20,401 nt of DNA from Pseudomonadota bacterium (GCA_003242685.1 QGVD01000068.1:1-20401); one strand, 5' to 3'. Numbered from the stretch's first letter, positions 7,214-15,315 are shown. Made by a program: numbers and translations. Notes: generated from the sequence alone by a model not told the origin.

Positions 7214-8076
7214 GCGACGACGGCTTCATCCGCGCTCCCCATGCTCTCGGCGAGCGCATCTTCCTCGGCCTCGGTCATCGCGCCGATGCGGCGCGCCTCG
7301 AGCCCGGCGAAGTCGAACACGCGCGGGTCCGCGAGATGAGCGAGCTCCACGTTGCGCAGAGCGGAGAAGATCGACTGCGTGCGCCCCGGATACTGTCGCT
7401 CCCATTCGGCGAGCATCTTCTTGATCGCCGCGCGCTGCAGGTTCTCCTGCGAGCCGCAGAGCCTGCAGGGAATGATCGGAAATCCCCGCCCACGCGCATA
7501 GCGCGCGATGTCGCGCTCGGCCACGTAAGCGAGCGGGCGGATCACGACGTGACGGCCGTCCTCCGAGAGGAGCTTCGGCGCCATGGCCTTGAGCTTCCCG
7601 CCGAAGAACATGTTGAGGAACAGCGTCTCCACGATGTCGTCGCGGTGATGTCCGAGCGCGATCTTCGTGATGCCGTTCTCGGCGGCGAAGCGGTACAGCG
7701 CACCGCGCCGCAGGCGCGAGCACAGACCGCACATCGTGCGCCCTTCCGGGATCACGCGCTTCACCACGCTGTACGTGTCCTGCTCGATGATGTGGTACGG
7801 CACGCCGAGCGACTCGAGATACTCGGGCAGCACGTGCGCGGGGAAGCCGGGCTGCTTCTGATCGAGGTTCACCGCGACGAGCTCGAAGCGCACCGGCGCG
7901 CTGCGCTGGAGCGAGAGCAGGATGTCGAGCAGCGTGTAGGAATCCTTGCCGCCCGAGAGACACACCATGACGCGATCGCCTTCGGCGATCATGCGGTAGT
8001 CCTCGATCGCCTTGCCGACGAGGCCGCGCAGATGCGCCTGCAGACGCTTGAAGGTGCGGGAAGGCTGACTGGTCAT
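7207..8076 (-). CDS. ttcA: tRNA 2-thiocytidine(32) synthetase TtcA
   Basis: This 289-residue enzyme inserts sulfur at cytidine 32 of several tRNAs, activating the base with ATP. The PP-loop signature SGGKDS is at 41-46. Two CxxC pairs, Cys116/Cys119 in MCGLC and Cys204/Cys207 in PCRLCGS, provide the cysteines that hold the family's iron-sulfur cluster. The stretches NLDQKQPGFP, LGHHRDDIVETLFLNMF and SIFSALRNV are typical of TtcA. The open frame runs upstream to 8280, but that part lies inside the M32 gene and is Ser/Arg-rich shadow coding; the ATG at 8074-8076 gives the usual TtcA N-terminus, though only a weak ribosome-binding site is visible. It begins 10 bases after the M32 stop and is followed directly by the phosphatase fusion, so it lies within an operon. 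Confidence 0.95.
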   Translation of the reverse strand: MTSQPSRTFKRLQAHLRGLVGKAIEDYRMIAEGDRVMVCLSGGKDSYTLLDILLSLQRSAPVRFELVAVNLDQKQPGFPAHVLPEYLESLGVPYHIIEQDTYSVVKRVIPEGRTMCGLCSRLRRGALYRFAAENGITKIALGHHRDDIVETLFLNMFFGGKLKAMAPKLLSEDGRHVVIRPLAYVAERDIARYARGRGFPIIPCRLCGSQENLQRAAIKKMLAEWERQYPGRTQSIFSALRNVELAHLADPRVFDFAGLEARRIGAMTEAEEDALAESMGSADEAVVAG

Positions 8077-8086
8077 CCGCTGATCG

Positions 8087-9604
8087 TCAGGCGGCCGCGC
8101 TGCGCGCGACGCTCTCGAGGTACTTGTTTTCGAGATAGCGGATGAAAGGCGCGGCGGAAAGCGGCCTGCCCGTCGCGAGCTGGATGAGCTCCTGGGCCGA
8201 CACCTTCGCGCCGAGCCCGTGCACGCGCCGTCGCAGCCACTCGAGCAGCGCGCCGAACTCGCCGCGCGCGATCTGCTCATCGAGGCCGGAAACCTGGGTG
8301 CGAAGGCTCTCGTAGAGCTGGCCGGCGATGACGGCGCCGAGCGCGTACGACGGGAAGTATCCGAAGGAGCCGACCGCCCAGTGGATGTCCTGCAGGCAGC
8401 CTTCCGTGTCGTTCGCCGGGCGGACTCCGAGCCGCTGCTCCATTCCCGCGTTCCACGCCTCGGGAAGATCCCGAACCGCGAGCGCGCCCGAGAGCAGCTT
8501 CTTCTCGAGCTCGTAGCGCAGCATGATGTGCACGGGGTACGTCACCTCGTCCGCGTCGACGCGGATCACACCGCGCCGCAGACGCGTGAGGTGCCGGTAC
8601 ACGTTCTCGACGTCCCACTCCGGTCCCGAGACGCCGAAGTGCTTCTCGAGCAGCGGCAGCAGATAACGCACGAACGCGCGGCTGCGGCACACGAACATCT
8701 CGATGAGGAGCGACTGACTCTCCTCGAGCGCCATGCCGCGATCGCGGCCGACGGGCTGATCGCGCCAGTCCTGCGGCAGACCGAGGTCGTAGAGCGCATG
8801 CCCGGTCTCGTGCAGCGCGCCGAGCAGGCCCGAGAACACGTCCGATGGATCGAAGCGCGTGGTGACGCGGATGTCGCCCGAGACTCCCTCGGTGAAGGGA
8901 TGCTCGCTCTCGTCGAGCCGGCCGCGGTCGAACGGAAAGCCCATCCGCTCCATGATCTCGACGGCCAGCGCACGCTGCTTCTCCGCAGGGAATTTCCCCT
9001 TGAGCGGCAGCACCGGCCGCGATTCCTGCAGCGCGGTGACCTCGCGGATGAGCGAGGGCAGCCGCCGCGAGAGCGCGCGGAACGTCGTATCGATGTCGGC
9101 CGTCGTGATGCCGGGGCTGAACTCGTCGACCAGCGCGTCGTACGGCTCCAGCTTCAGCGCCTGTCCGAGGAGCGCCGCCTTGTCGCGCACGAGCTTCACG
9201 ACCTCCTCGAGGTACGGCGCGAAAGGCTCGAAGCGCCCTTCCCGCCGCGCCTCGACCCACTGAGCCTCGGCGCGCGCGGTCGCTTTCGCCAGGCGCGAGA
9301 TCAGTGCCACCGGCGTCGCGATCGCATGATCGTGCTGCCGGCGCATCTCGCGCAGGTTCGCGATCTGCCAGTCCTCGAGCCCCTGGCTGTTCGCCTCGGC
9401 GCGATCGAGCAGGCGCGCGATGCGCGGTGACGTGAGCACCGCATGGCACTCGGTCTCGAGCGCAGCGATCTGCTCGCCGCGCACGTCCGCGCTGCCGCGC
9501 GGCATCATCACCGCCGCGTCCCAGCGCAACAGCGCGAGCGCTCCGCGGAACGCGTGGAGGCGCCTGAATTCCTGTTCGAGCTGCTTGTACGGCGAGACGG
9601 CCAT
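8087..9604 (-). CDS. M32 family metallocarboxypeptidase (carboxypeptidase Taq type)
   Basis: This 505-residue protein matches the size and helical layout of M32 carboxypeptidases, which release C-terminal residues from peptides in the cytosol. The zinc motif HETGH is at 265-269, giving His265, His269 and catalytic Glu266. Glu295 in MALEESQSL, 30 residues after the first histidine, sits where the third ligand lies in the Thermus enzyme. The family block DIHWAVGSFGYFPSYALGA is present near the C-terminus. The ATG at 9602-9604 is chosen over a GTG at 9631 because it gives the usual N-terminus (MAVSPYKQLEQEF); neither has a strong ribosome-binding site. It is the first gene of a minus-strand run with ttcA and the phosphatase fusion. 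Confidence 0.95.
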   Translation of the reverse strand: MAVSPYKQLEQEFRRLHAFRGALALLRWDAAVMMPRGSADVRGEQIAALETECHAVLTSPRIARLLDRAEANSQGLEDWQIANLREMRRQHDHAIATPVALISRLAKATARAEAQWVEARREGRFEPFAPYLEEVVKLVRDKAALLGQALKLEPYDALVDEFSPGITTADIDTTFRALSRRLPSLIREVTALQESRPVLPLKGKFPAEKQRALAVEIMERMGFPFDRGRLDESEHPFTEGVSGDIRVTTRFDPSDVFSGLLGALHETGHALYDLGLPQDWRDQPVGRDRGMALEESQSLLIEMFVCRSRAFVRYLLPLLEKHFGVSGPEWDVENVYRHLTRLRRGVIRVDADEVTYPVHIMLRYELEKKLLSGALAVRDLPEAWNAGMEQRLGVRPANDTEGCLQDIHWAVGSFGYFPSYALGAVIAGQLYESLRTQVSGLDEQIARGEFGALLEWLRRRVHGLGAKVSAQELIQLATGRPLSAAPFIRYLENKYLESVARSAAA

Positions 9605-9824
9605 GGCTTGCTCAAGTCTGTGCCCGCGCACCCGGTGGGATGAGCTGCGGCACGCGGGGAAGGACGACAGTAGTATACCAGCGGGACGGGCCAGGGCTGC
9701 CCCGGCCAGACGATTTTTATTGGTATATCAATGACTTGTGTGATCCGCCCGCGGTTGACACGTGGCAGCCGGGGCTGGGTCCGGACGCGTATTGCTGCCC
9801 CGCACCATGACCAGCCGGGATTCT
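9605..9824. repeat. Intergenic AT island with nested inverted repeats
   Basis: This 220-bp gap lies between the RND pump stop and the M32 start. It contains TATACCA (9674-9680) and its exact inverse TGGTATA (9721-9727), enclosing an imperfect GC hairpin, GGCCAGGGC-T-GCCCCGGCC (9690-9708), followed on the plus strand by ATTTTTATT. Read on the plus strand the hairpin and T-run resemble an intrinsic terminator, but no plus-strand gene reads into it. On the minus strand TATACT (9672-9677) is a near-consensus -10 box that could serve the M32/ttcA run, with no good -35. Confidence 0.4.
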
Positions 9825-12800
9825 TCAGGGCGACTGCGGCTGTGACTGCCCCTCGGGGAGCTCGGCGGATCCGTGCCTGGAAGCCGCCTGGCGGAGCTTC
9901 TCGATCAGCCGGCTGACGTGCTGCGGCGAGCGTGTGTTGCGCGCGATGAGCGCGTACACGGCGGGCACCACGAACATCGTGAGCACCACGGAGACGATCA
10001 CGCCGAAGAACACCGTGGCGCCGATGGCCTGGCGGCTCTGCGCACCCGCGCCGGTCGAGATCATGAGCGGGATCGCGCCGAAGGCGGTGCAGAAGCTGGT
10101 CATCAGCACCGGACGCAGACGGATGATCGCCGCCTCGGTCACCGCCTGCATGAACTCGACGCCGCGGTCGCGAAGCTGATTGGCGAACTCCACGATCAGG
10201 ATGCCGTTCTTGCACGCGATGCCGACCAGCATGATGGCGCCGATCTGGCTGAACACGTTGATCGAGGCGCCGAAGAGCCAGAGACCGATCAGCGCGCCGA
10301 TGACGGCGAGCGGCACGGTCGCGAGGATCACCACCGGGTGCACGAAGCTCTCGAACTGCGCGGCGAGCACGAGGTAGACGATGAGCAGCGCGAAGCCGAA
10401 CGTCACCCACAGCGCGCCGCCCGACCGCTTGAACTCGCGCGATTCGCCGTCGTATGCCACGTACGCCGTCGGAGGCAGCTCTTCCGCGATCACGCGCTCC
10501 ATGTACTGCAGAGCCTCGCCGAGCGTGTAGCCCGGAGCCAGGTTCGCCGACAGCGTGATCGAGCGCAGGCGATCGAAGCGGTTGAGCGCCGTCGGGCCCG
10601 CCGCCTCTTCCACCTCCACGATGGCCGAGAGCGGCACGAGAGCGCCCGTCTGCTCGGAGCGCACGTAGAGGTTCCCGAGCTCGCTCACCGAGCTGCGCGA
10701 CTCGTCCGCCGCCTGCACGACGACGTTGTACTCCTCGCCGCCCGAGATGAACGTGGTGACGATGCGCGAGCCGAGCATCGCCTCGAGCGTGCGGCCCACG
10801 GCCTGGAGCGAGACGCCGAGATCCGCCGCCTTGTTGCGGTCGATGCGCACCGCGAGCCGCGGCTTGCGCTCCTGGTAGTTCGAGTCGAGATTGATGATGC
10901 GCGGGTTCTCCTGCGCGACCCGCGCCATGATCCTGTCGCGCCACTCGACGAGCTGCGAATACTCCGGGCCGCCGATCACCACCTGCAGCGGCCTGCCCGC
11001 GCCGCGCACGCCGAGGCTCGGCGGCTGCATCGCGAATATGCGTACGCCAGGAATGTCCGCGGTGCGCTGCTGCACGCGCTGGATGATCTGCGGCGCCGAT
11101 TCCTCGCGCTCGTCCCACAGGACGAGCGGCATGAACACCACGCCGCTGTTGACATCGCCGCCGCCGAAGCCGCCGGTGCGTGCGATCACGCGCCTTGCGT
11201 TGCCGCGCTCGACCTCCTCCGCGAGGATGGCCTCTACCTGAGCGAGATGCCGGTCGAGATACGCGAGGCTCGCACCCTCCGGCGCCGTGACGTTGACCGG
11301 AATCACGCCGCGGTCCTCCGCCGGTGCGAACTCCTGCGGCACCTTGAACCAGGACACCGGCCACCCGAAGACCGTGAGCGCCACGACCACCGCGGTCGTA
11401 CCCGCCGTCGTGGCGAGGATGACGAGCGGCCGGTATCCCGGCAGCGCAGCGGTGAGGAGTCGCCGATAGGCGGCGGAAAGACGCTTGAACGCCTCGTCGA
11501 CCGCCGTCGCGACGCGCCCGCGCCGGATGCCCCGCTCGAAGAGCTTCGAGCTCATCATCGGCGTGAGCGTCAGTGCGACCAGCGCGGAGAACGCGACCGC
11601 CGCTGCCACCGTGATGCCGAACTCGCCGAACATGCGGCCGAGATTGCCTTCCAGATAGGACACCGGCACGAACACGGCCACGAGCACCAGCGTGGTGGCG
11701 ATCACCGCGAAACCGATCTCTCGGCTGCCGTTGAGCGCGGCGAGCAGCGCCGGCTCGCCGAGCTCGATCCGCCGGACGATGTTCTCGAGAACGACGATCG
11801 CATCGTCCACCACGAGGCCGATGGCGAGCACGATGCCGAGCAGCGTCAGTGTGTTCAGCGAGTAACCGAGAGCCGCCATCACCACGGCGGCGGCGAGAAT
11901 CGACACCGGGATCGTGACGGCCGGAATGAACGTCGCGCGTGCCGTGCCGAGGAACAGGAAGATCACGATCAGCACCGAGACCATCGTCTCGAGGAGCGCG
12001 AAGCCCACCTTCTTCATCGACTCCGCGATGAAGACCGAGAAGTCGATGTTGACGCCGAGGGTGATGTCCTCCGGCATCGCCTTCTGCGCTTCCTCGATCT
12101 CCCTGTGCAGGCGGCGCGACAGCTCGAAGAGGTTGGCCTTCGAGTGCGGGATGATCGCCATCATGAGGCCGTTCTGGCCGTTCATGCGCATGATGCTGCG
12201 CTCGTCCTCGGCGCCGATGCGCACCTGCGCCACCTCGCCGAGCCGCACCACGTAGCCATCCGGGCTGCGGCCGATCGGAAGCTGACGGAAGTCTTCCTCC
12301 GTCCTGAGCGCGGTATCCGTGCGGAGCGAGAACTCGCGCTCGAGCGACTCGATGCGCCCGGCCGGCAGCTCGATGTTCTCGCGCCGGAGCGCGTTCTCGA
12401 CGTCCGTCACCGTGAGCTGGCGCGCCGCGAGCGCATCGCGGTCGAGCCAGATGCGCATGGCGTAGCGGCGGCCGCCCCAGAGGTTCACGACCGCGACGCC
12501 GGGAATGGTGGCGAAGCGGTCGACCAGAACGCGCTCGGCGAACTCGGTCAGCTCGAGCGGGCTGCGCCGGGAGCTCGAGATCGCGATTCCCATGATGGGA
12601 TCGGCGTCCTGATTCGCCTTGGCGACCTGAGGCGGATCGGCTTCCTCCGGCAGGCGCCCGACCGCGCGCGAGATGCGGTCGCGGACGTCGCTCGCTGCGG
12701 CATCGAGATCGCGGTCGACGGAGAACTCGACGGTGATGCGCGAGTACTCGTCACTGCTGCTCGAGGTGAGCTTCTCCACGCCTTCGAGACCGGCGAGCGC

Positions 12801-13007
12801 GTCCTCGAGCACCTGCGTGATGCGCGATTCGATGACCGCGGCCGAAGCGCCGCGATAGTAGGTCTGGACGCTGACGATCGGCGCATCGACGTCGGGCAGC
12901 TCGCGCATCGGCAGGCGCAGCGCCGCCATGATCCCGAGGATCAGGAGCAGCAGCGACAGAACCGCGGCGAAGACGGGTCGCCGGATCGAAACGTCGGAAA
13001 GGATCAC
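9825..13007 (-). CDS. RND (AcrB-type, HAE1) efflux pump inner-membrane subunit
   Basis: This 1060-residue protein is the proton-driven pump of a tripartite efflux system, exporting drugs, solvents or other amphiphiles. TM1 is at about 11-30, followed by a large periplasmic loop, a TM2-6 bundle from about 335, a second periplasmic loop, and TM8-12 near the C-terminus. The proton-relay residues are present: Asp401/Asp402 in GLVVDDAIVVLENI and Lys933 in ACKNGILIVEFANQ, matching AcrB Asp407/408 and Lys940. Family blocks such as RRPVFAAV, LPDVDAPIVSV and VALTLTPMMSSKL are seen. Its start overlaps the stop of the adaptor gene as ATGA, indicating translational coupling. No outer-membrane channel gene follows, so it must borrow a TolC-like partner encoded elsewhere. 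The substrate cannot be told. Confidence 0.96.
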   Translation of the reverse strand: MILSDVSIRRPVFAAVLSLLLLILGIMAALRLPMRELPDVDAPIVSVQTYYRGASAAVIESRITQVLEDALAGLEGVEKLTSSSSDEYSRITVEFSVDRDLDAAASDVRDRISRAVGRLPEEADPPQVAKANQDADPIMGIAISSSRRSPLELTEFAERVLVDRFATIPGVAVVNLWGGRRYAMRIWLDRDALAARQLTVTDVENALRRENIELPAGRIESLEREFSLRTDTALRTEEDFRQLPIGRSPDGYVVRLGEVAQVRIGAEDERSIMRMNGQNGLMMAIIPHSKANLFELSRRLHREIEEAQKAMPEDITLGVNIDFSVFIAESMKKVGFALLETMVSVLIVIFLFLGTARATFIPAVTIPVSILAAAVVMAALGYSLNTLTLLGIVLAIGLVVDDAIVVLENIVRRIELGEPALLAALNGSREIGFAVIATTLVLVAVFVPVSYLEGNLGRMFGEFGITVAAAVAFSALVALTLTPMMSSKLFERGIRRGRVATAVDEAFKRLSAAYRRLLTAALPGYRPLVILATTAGTTAVVVALTVFGWPVSWFKVPQEFAPAEDRGVIPVNVTAPEGASLAYLDRHLAQVEAILAEEVERGNARRVIARTGGFGGGDVNSGVVFMPLVLWDEREESAPQIIQRVQQRTADIPGVRIFAMQPPSLGVRGAGRPLQVVIGGPEYSQLVEWRDRIMARVAQENPRIINLDSNYQERKPRLAVRIDRNKAADLGVSLQAVGRTLEAMLGSRIVTTFISGGEEYNVVVQAADESRSSVSELGNLYVRSEQTGALVPLSAIVEVEEAAGPTALNRFDRLRSITLSANLAPGYTLGEALQYMERVIAEELPPTAYVAYDGESREFKRSGGALWVTFGFALLIVYLVLAAQFESFVHPVVILATVPLAVIGALIGLWLFGASINVFSQIGAIMLVGIACKNGILIVEFANQLRDRGVEFMQAVTEAAIIRLRPVLMTSFCTAFGAIPLMISTGAGAQSRQAIGATVFFGVIVSVVLTMFVVPAVYALIARNTRSPQHVSRLIEKLRQAASRHGSAELPEGQSQPQSP

Positions 13008-14197
13008 CGCCGGATCTCGAGTGCCGTCACTTCGGTGGGCGGCTCGTACAGATCGCGCACCGGCCCGCCGTCACGGACCTTCTGCGTGCCCTCGACCACC
13101 ACGCGGTCCGTGGGTGACAGCCCCGAGACGATCTCGACGAAGCCCGGCTGACGGCTGCCGATGCGGACCTCGCGCCGCACGGCGCGGCCGTTCTCGACGA
13201 GGAACACGAACTGCCGGCTCTGGTCGGGGACCAGTGCTTCCTCTGGAATCACCAGCGCCTCGCGCTTCGCCGTCGTGAGGGTCACGTTGAGGAACATCCC
13301 CGGCTTGAGGAGGTTCTCGGGATTCGGCACGACGGCGCGCACCGTCACGGAGCGGGTGGTCGGATCGATGCGCGAGTCGACGCTGGTCACGCGGCCGGTG
13401 AACTCGCGACCTGGAAAGGCCGGCGAGCGCGCCGTGATCGGCAGGCCTTCCTTCAGGCCGCCGATGGAATTCTCGGGGATGGCGAAATCGACCTTGATGA
13501 CGCTCGTGTCGTCGAGCGTCGTGATCACCGTACCCGGATTGATGAGACTTCCGACACTCACGCGCCGGAGACCTACCCGGCCGTCGAAAGGAGCGCGGAT
13601 CACGGTGTCTTCGAGCGCCGCCTGCGCGGCGGCGAGGCGCGCGGCATCCGCCTTCGCCTTCGCCTCGAGCTGCTCGAACTGCGACTGCGAGACGACCTGC
13701 GTCGCGAGGAGCCCCCGGCTGCGATTGAGCTGGCTCTCGCTCTCGGTGAGCGTCGCCTGCGCTTCCGCGAGATCCGCGCGCGCCTTCGCGCTGTCGAGCT
13801 CCACGAGCACCTGGCCGCGGCGGACGAGCTCGCCCTCACGGAACTTGAGCGCAGTGACGATGTTCGACGTCTTCGCAGTGATCTCCACGGCCTCGTTGGC
13901 GCGCGCCGTGCCGAGCGCCGTCAGACGCTCCTCGATGAGCTCGCTGCGCACGGGAGCGCTCACCACCGCGACGGCCGCACCGGCGCCGAACGCCGGAGCG
14001 CCGCCCAGCGCGCCCGGCCCTCTCGCTCCCGGGAACGGCCCGCCTGCGGATGCCGTGCCCGCTGCGACATTGAATCCCGGCTGTGGACCCGGGCCGCTGC
14101 CACCGGACGACTGGCGGCTGGCGTGGTATGCCCATGCGCTGGACACGAGCGCGACGACCACGCTGACGGTGGCTATGACGTTTCGGAGGTCGGCCAT
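13004..14197 (-). CDS. RND efflux periplasmic adaptor (membrane fusion protein)
   Basis: The 397-residue protein links the RND pump to an outer-membrane channel. An N-terminal membrane anchor (about 7-26) is followed by a Gly/Pro/Ala-rich tether of about 50 residues (31-80) that is longer than usual. Then come the split lipoyl/barrel-sandwich motifs (KFREGELVRRGQVLVELD and VIRAPFDGRVGLRRVSVGS) on either side of an Ala/Glu/Gln-rich coiled-coil hairpin (about 140-200), a beta-barrel (LINPGTVITTLDDTS onward) and a membrane-proximal domain. The anchor has no lipobox cysteine, so it is membrane-spanning, not lipidated. The ATG at 14195-14197 is the first in frame. It is the promoter-proximal gene of the two-gene operon, and its upstream region carries the direct repeat at 14263-14297. 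Confidence 0.94.
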   Translation of the reverse strand: MADLRNVIATVSVVVALVSSAWAYHASRQSSGGSGPGPQPGFNVAAGTASAGGPFPGARGPGALGGAPAFGAGAAVAVVSAPVRSELIEERLTALGTARANEAVEITAKTSNIVTALKFREGELVRRGQVLVELDSAKARADLAEAQATLTESESQLNRSRGLLATQVVSQSQFEQLEAKAKADAARLAAAQAALEDTVIRAPFDGRVGLRRVSVGSLINPGTVITTLDDTSVIKVDFAIPENSIGGLKEGLPITARSPAFPGREFTGRVTSVDSRIDPTTRSVTVRAVVPNPENLLKPGMFLNVTLTTAKREALVIPEEALVPDQSRQFVFLVENGRAVRREVRIGSRQPGFVEIVSGLSPTDRVVVEGTQKVRDGGPVRDLYEPPTEVTALEIRR

Positions 14198-14548
14198 GGG
14201 TTACCAGACGGAATGATCGAGCATGGAAGTGTCGCATTGCCGCCGCGGACGCGGCCCCGCTTTGTCACGGAGTGCACGGCCCTGTCACGAAATGCACCCA
14301 ACCCGCCTCCGTCGCAGAGAGCCACCGTGACCGGCGTCTCCGGGGAACCGGCGGGTATCCGCTTCCGTCACAGAATGGCGGAAGCGCGCCCGGGCGAGCG
14401 GCGCGCAAAGCGTAGCGAAGAAGCGTTCAGGGTATGTGACGCCCGTCGCACCGGCGTGGCTTCGTGCACGGCGCGGGTCTAATCTTCAGTCGCGACTTCG
14501 AGCCGCGGCCGATCCGGGCGGCGGCGCATCCGTTTCGGGAGTCGGGCG
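14198..14548. promoter_or_regulatory. Divergent control region of the efflux operon and DUF488 gene
   Basis: This 351-bp gap has no credible gene. It holds the 15-bp direct repeat at 14263-14297 and a perfect 8-bp inverted repeat (CGCTTCCG at 14360-14367, CGGAAGCG at 14379-14386, 11-base loop). The loop of that hairpin region reads TCACAGAATGG, a degraded resemblance to the direct-repeat unit. No T-run follows the hairpin on either strand, so it is not a terminator. I could not place a confident -35/-10 pair. Confidence 0.45.
14263..14297. repeat. 15-bp direct repeat, candidate operator
   Basis: TGTCACGGAGTGCAC (14263-14277) and TGTCACGAAATGCAC (14283-14297) match at 13 of 15 positions and are spaced exactly 20 bp start to start, about two helical turns, so both would face the same side of DNA. 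They lie 66-100 bases upstream of the efflux adaptor start. The spacing suits a regulator binding as two adjacent units. No regulator gene is adjacent, and the binding protein is unknown. Confidence 0.5.
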
Positions 14549-14938
14549 ATGAGCATTCGTGTCGTACGTCTGGGTAGTCCCCGTGCCGCGGACGAAGGGC
14601 TGCGCATTGGTACCGTGCGCCGGCCACCGCGGGGCGTTCCGAAATCGCAGTTCGCGGCTCGCGACTTCTACGATGTCTGGCTGCCGAATCTCGCCCCGAG
14701 CGAGGAGCTTCTCAAACTCGGCCGGGCCGGCCAGGACGACGAGCGGAGCTGGAAGGCCTTCGCGCGACGGTACCGGGCGGAGATGAAGCACCCCGATGCG
14801 GAGCGGCTGCTCGACGTGCTCGCCGCACTCTCGCATCAGACGAACTTCTCGGTGGGGTGCTACTGCCCGGACGAGCGGCGCTGCCACCGCTCCATCCTGC
14901 GCGAGCTGCTCGCCAAGCGCGGCGCGAAGATCATCTGA
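14549..14938 (+). CDS. DUF488 family protein
   Basis: This 129-residue protein is a DUF488 member. The family signature is the Cys cluster near the C-terminus, CYCPDERRCHRSIL, with Cys104, Cys106, Cys112, His113 and Arg114. Other family features are the N-terminal RVVRLGSPR strand, the conserved VWLPNLAPS segment and the WKAFARRYRAEM helix. No biochemical role is firmly established for the family; the clustered Cys/His residues suggest a metal or nucleotide site (inference). There is no signal peptide or membrane segment. GGGAG lies 7 bases before the ATG. It diverges from the efflux operon and may share control sequences with it. Confidence 0.85.
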   Translation: MSIRVVRLGSPRAADEGLRIGTVRRPPRGVPKSQFAARDFYDVWLPNLAPSEELLKLGRAGQDDERSWKAFARRYRAEMKHPDAERLLDVLAALSHQTNFSVGCYCPDERRCHRSILRELLAKRGAKII

Positions 14939-15052
14939 CATCTTCCGCGCAGCTGCCGTCCAGGTTGTGCACCGCATGCCATCGCGCGCTGGACAACGGC
15001 GCGCGGCAGGCGCACAAATAGCGCCTCGCCGCCGCGGCCAGGGAGGGCCTTC

Positions 15053-15100
15053 ATGAACGGCGCAGGGAAGCATCGACCGCCGATTCCGCGCGGCGCCTGA
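15053..15100 (+). CDS. Possible 15-residue leader peptide
   Basis: The frame ATG to TGA encodes 15 residues (MNGAGKHRPPIPRGA). The support is a strong ribosome-binding site, AGGGAGGG, 5 bases before the ATG, and a perfect hairpin starting 28 bases after the stop, a layout reminiscent of a leader peptide. The peptide has no run of a single amino acid that would point to attenuation control. In GC-rich DNA such short frames also occur by chance. Confidence 0.2.
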   Translation: MNGAGKHRPPIPRGA

Positions 15101-15243
15101 CGGCGTCCGGGCGATCCGTTTCGGCTCTCGCGCAGCACGCCGCTGCGCGGCTCATCATCCCGTCACTCACTTCTCGTGCGCGATGCATTCGCACCCGCAC
15201 TTCTTCCGTCCCGTGCGCGTCCCGCGCGCACAGCGCGCGCTGG

Positions 15244-15256
15244 AAGGAGGTGATCC
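15244..15256 (+). promoter_or_regulatory. 13-base perfect complement to the 16S rRNA 3' tail
   Basis: AAGGAGGTGATCC pairs without a mismatch to the conserved 3' end of 16S rRNA (GGATCACCTCCTT). No ATG follows at normal spacing; a GTG overlaps it at 15250, in frame with the HbpS-like gene but too close to be used. It lies 59 bases upstream of the ATG at 15316, which has its own AAGGAG. The similarity to 16S rRNA stops at these 13 bases, so it is not a fragment of an rRNA gene. Confidence 0.5.
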
Positions 15257-15303
15257 GCACTTCGATCGCTGACGTCGAACGAGCTCTTCTTCTCACTCAA
15301 TCC

Positions 15304-15309
15304 AAGGAG
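15304..15309 (+). promoter_or_regulatory. Shine-Dalgarno AAGGAG of the HbpS-like gene
   Basis: AAGGAG ends 6 bases before the ATG at 15316 and fixes that start, which also begins a signal peptide. The frame itself is open from 15250. Confidence 0.75.
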
Positions 15310-15315
15310 CTGGCC

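Larger units (their letters stand above)
14939..15315 (+). promoter_or_regulatory. Long structured leader before the HbpS-like gene
   Basis: This 377-bp gap has no normal-sized gene. On the plus strand it holds a 15-codon frame at 15053-15100 preceded by AGGGAGGG, a perfect 8-bp hairpin CGCGCAGC/GCTGCGCG (15129-15149, 5-base loop), a 7-bp hairpin CGCGCGC/GCGCGCG (15223-15239, 3-base loop), and directly after it the 13-base Shine-Dalgarno-like AAGGAGGTGATCC (15244-15256). The true ribosome-binding site of the gene is AAGGAG at 15304-15309. The arrangement could be a regulated leader, but this is inference. Confidence 0.35.

Noticed and set aside
5295..7424. A 709-codon plus-strand open frame across the metallopeptidase and phosphatase fusion
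   Set aside because: It crosses two recognised genes and their gap and gives Arg/Ala-rich sequence without motifs; a typical antisense frame of high-GC DNA.
8077..8280. N-terminal extension of TtcA by 68 residues
   Set aside because: It lies wholly within the M32 coding region in another frame and is Ser/Arg-rich; TtcA normally begins close to the ATG at 8076.
9690..9720. Intrinsic terminator of the RND operon
   Set aside because: The T-run follows the hairpin on the plus strand, whereas the RND operon is transcribed on the minus strand; on that strand no T-run follows.
9873..13151. A 1092-codon open frame on the plus strand, opposite the RND pump and adaptor
   Set aside because: It is a shadow of the GC-rich pump gene: the translation is Arg/His/Asp-rich low-complexity sequence with no domain, while the minus strand encodes a complete RND pump with all key residues.
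15244..15256. End of a 16S rRNA gene on the minus strand
   Set aside because: Only the 13 terminal bases match; the next bases (GCACTTCG) do not continue into the conserved 16S sequence, and no 16S helices are found on either side.
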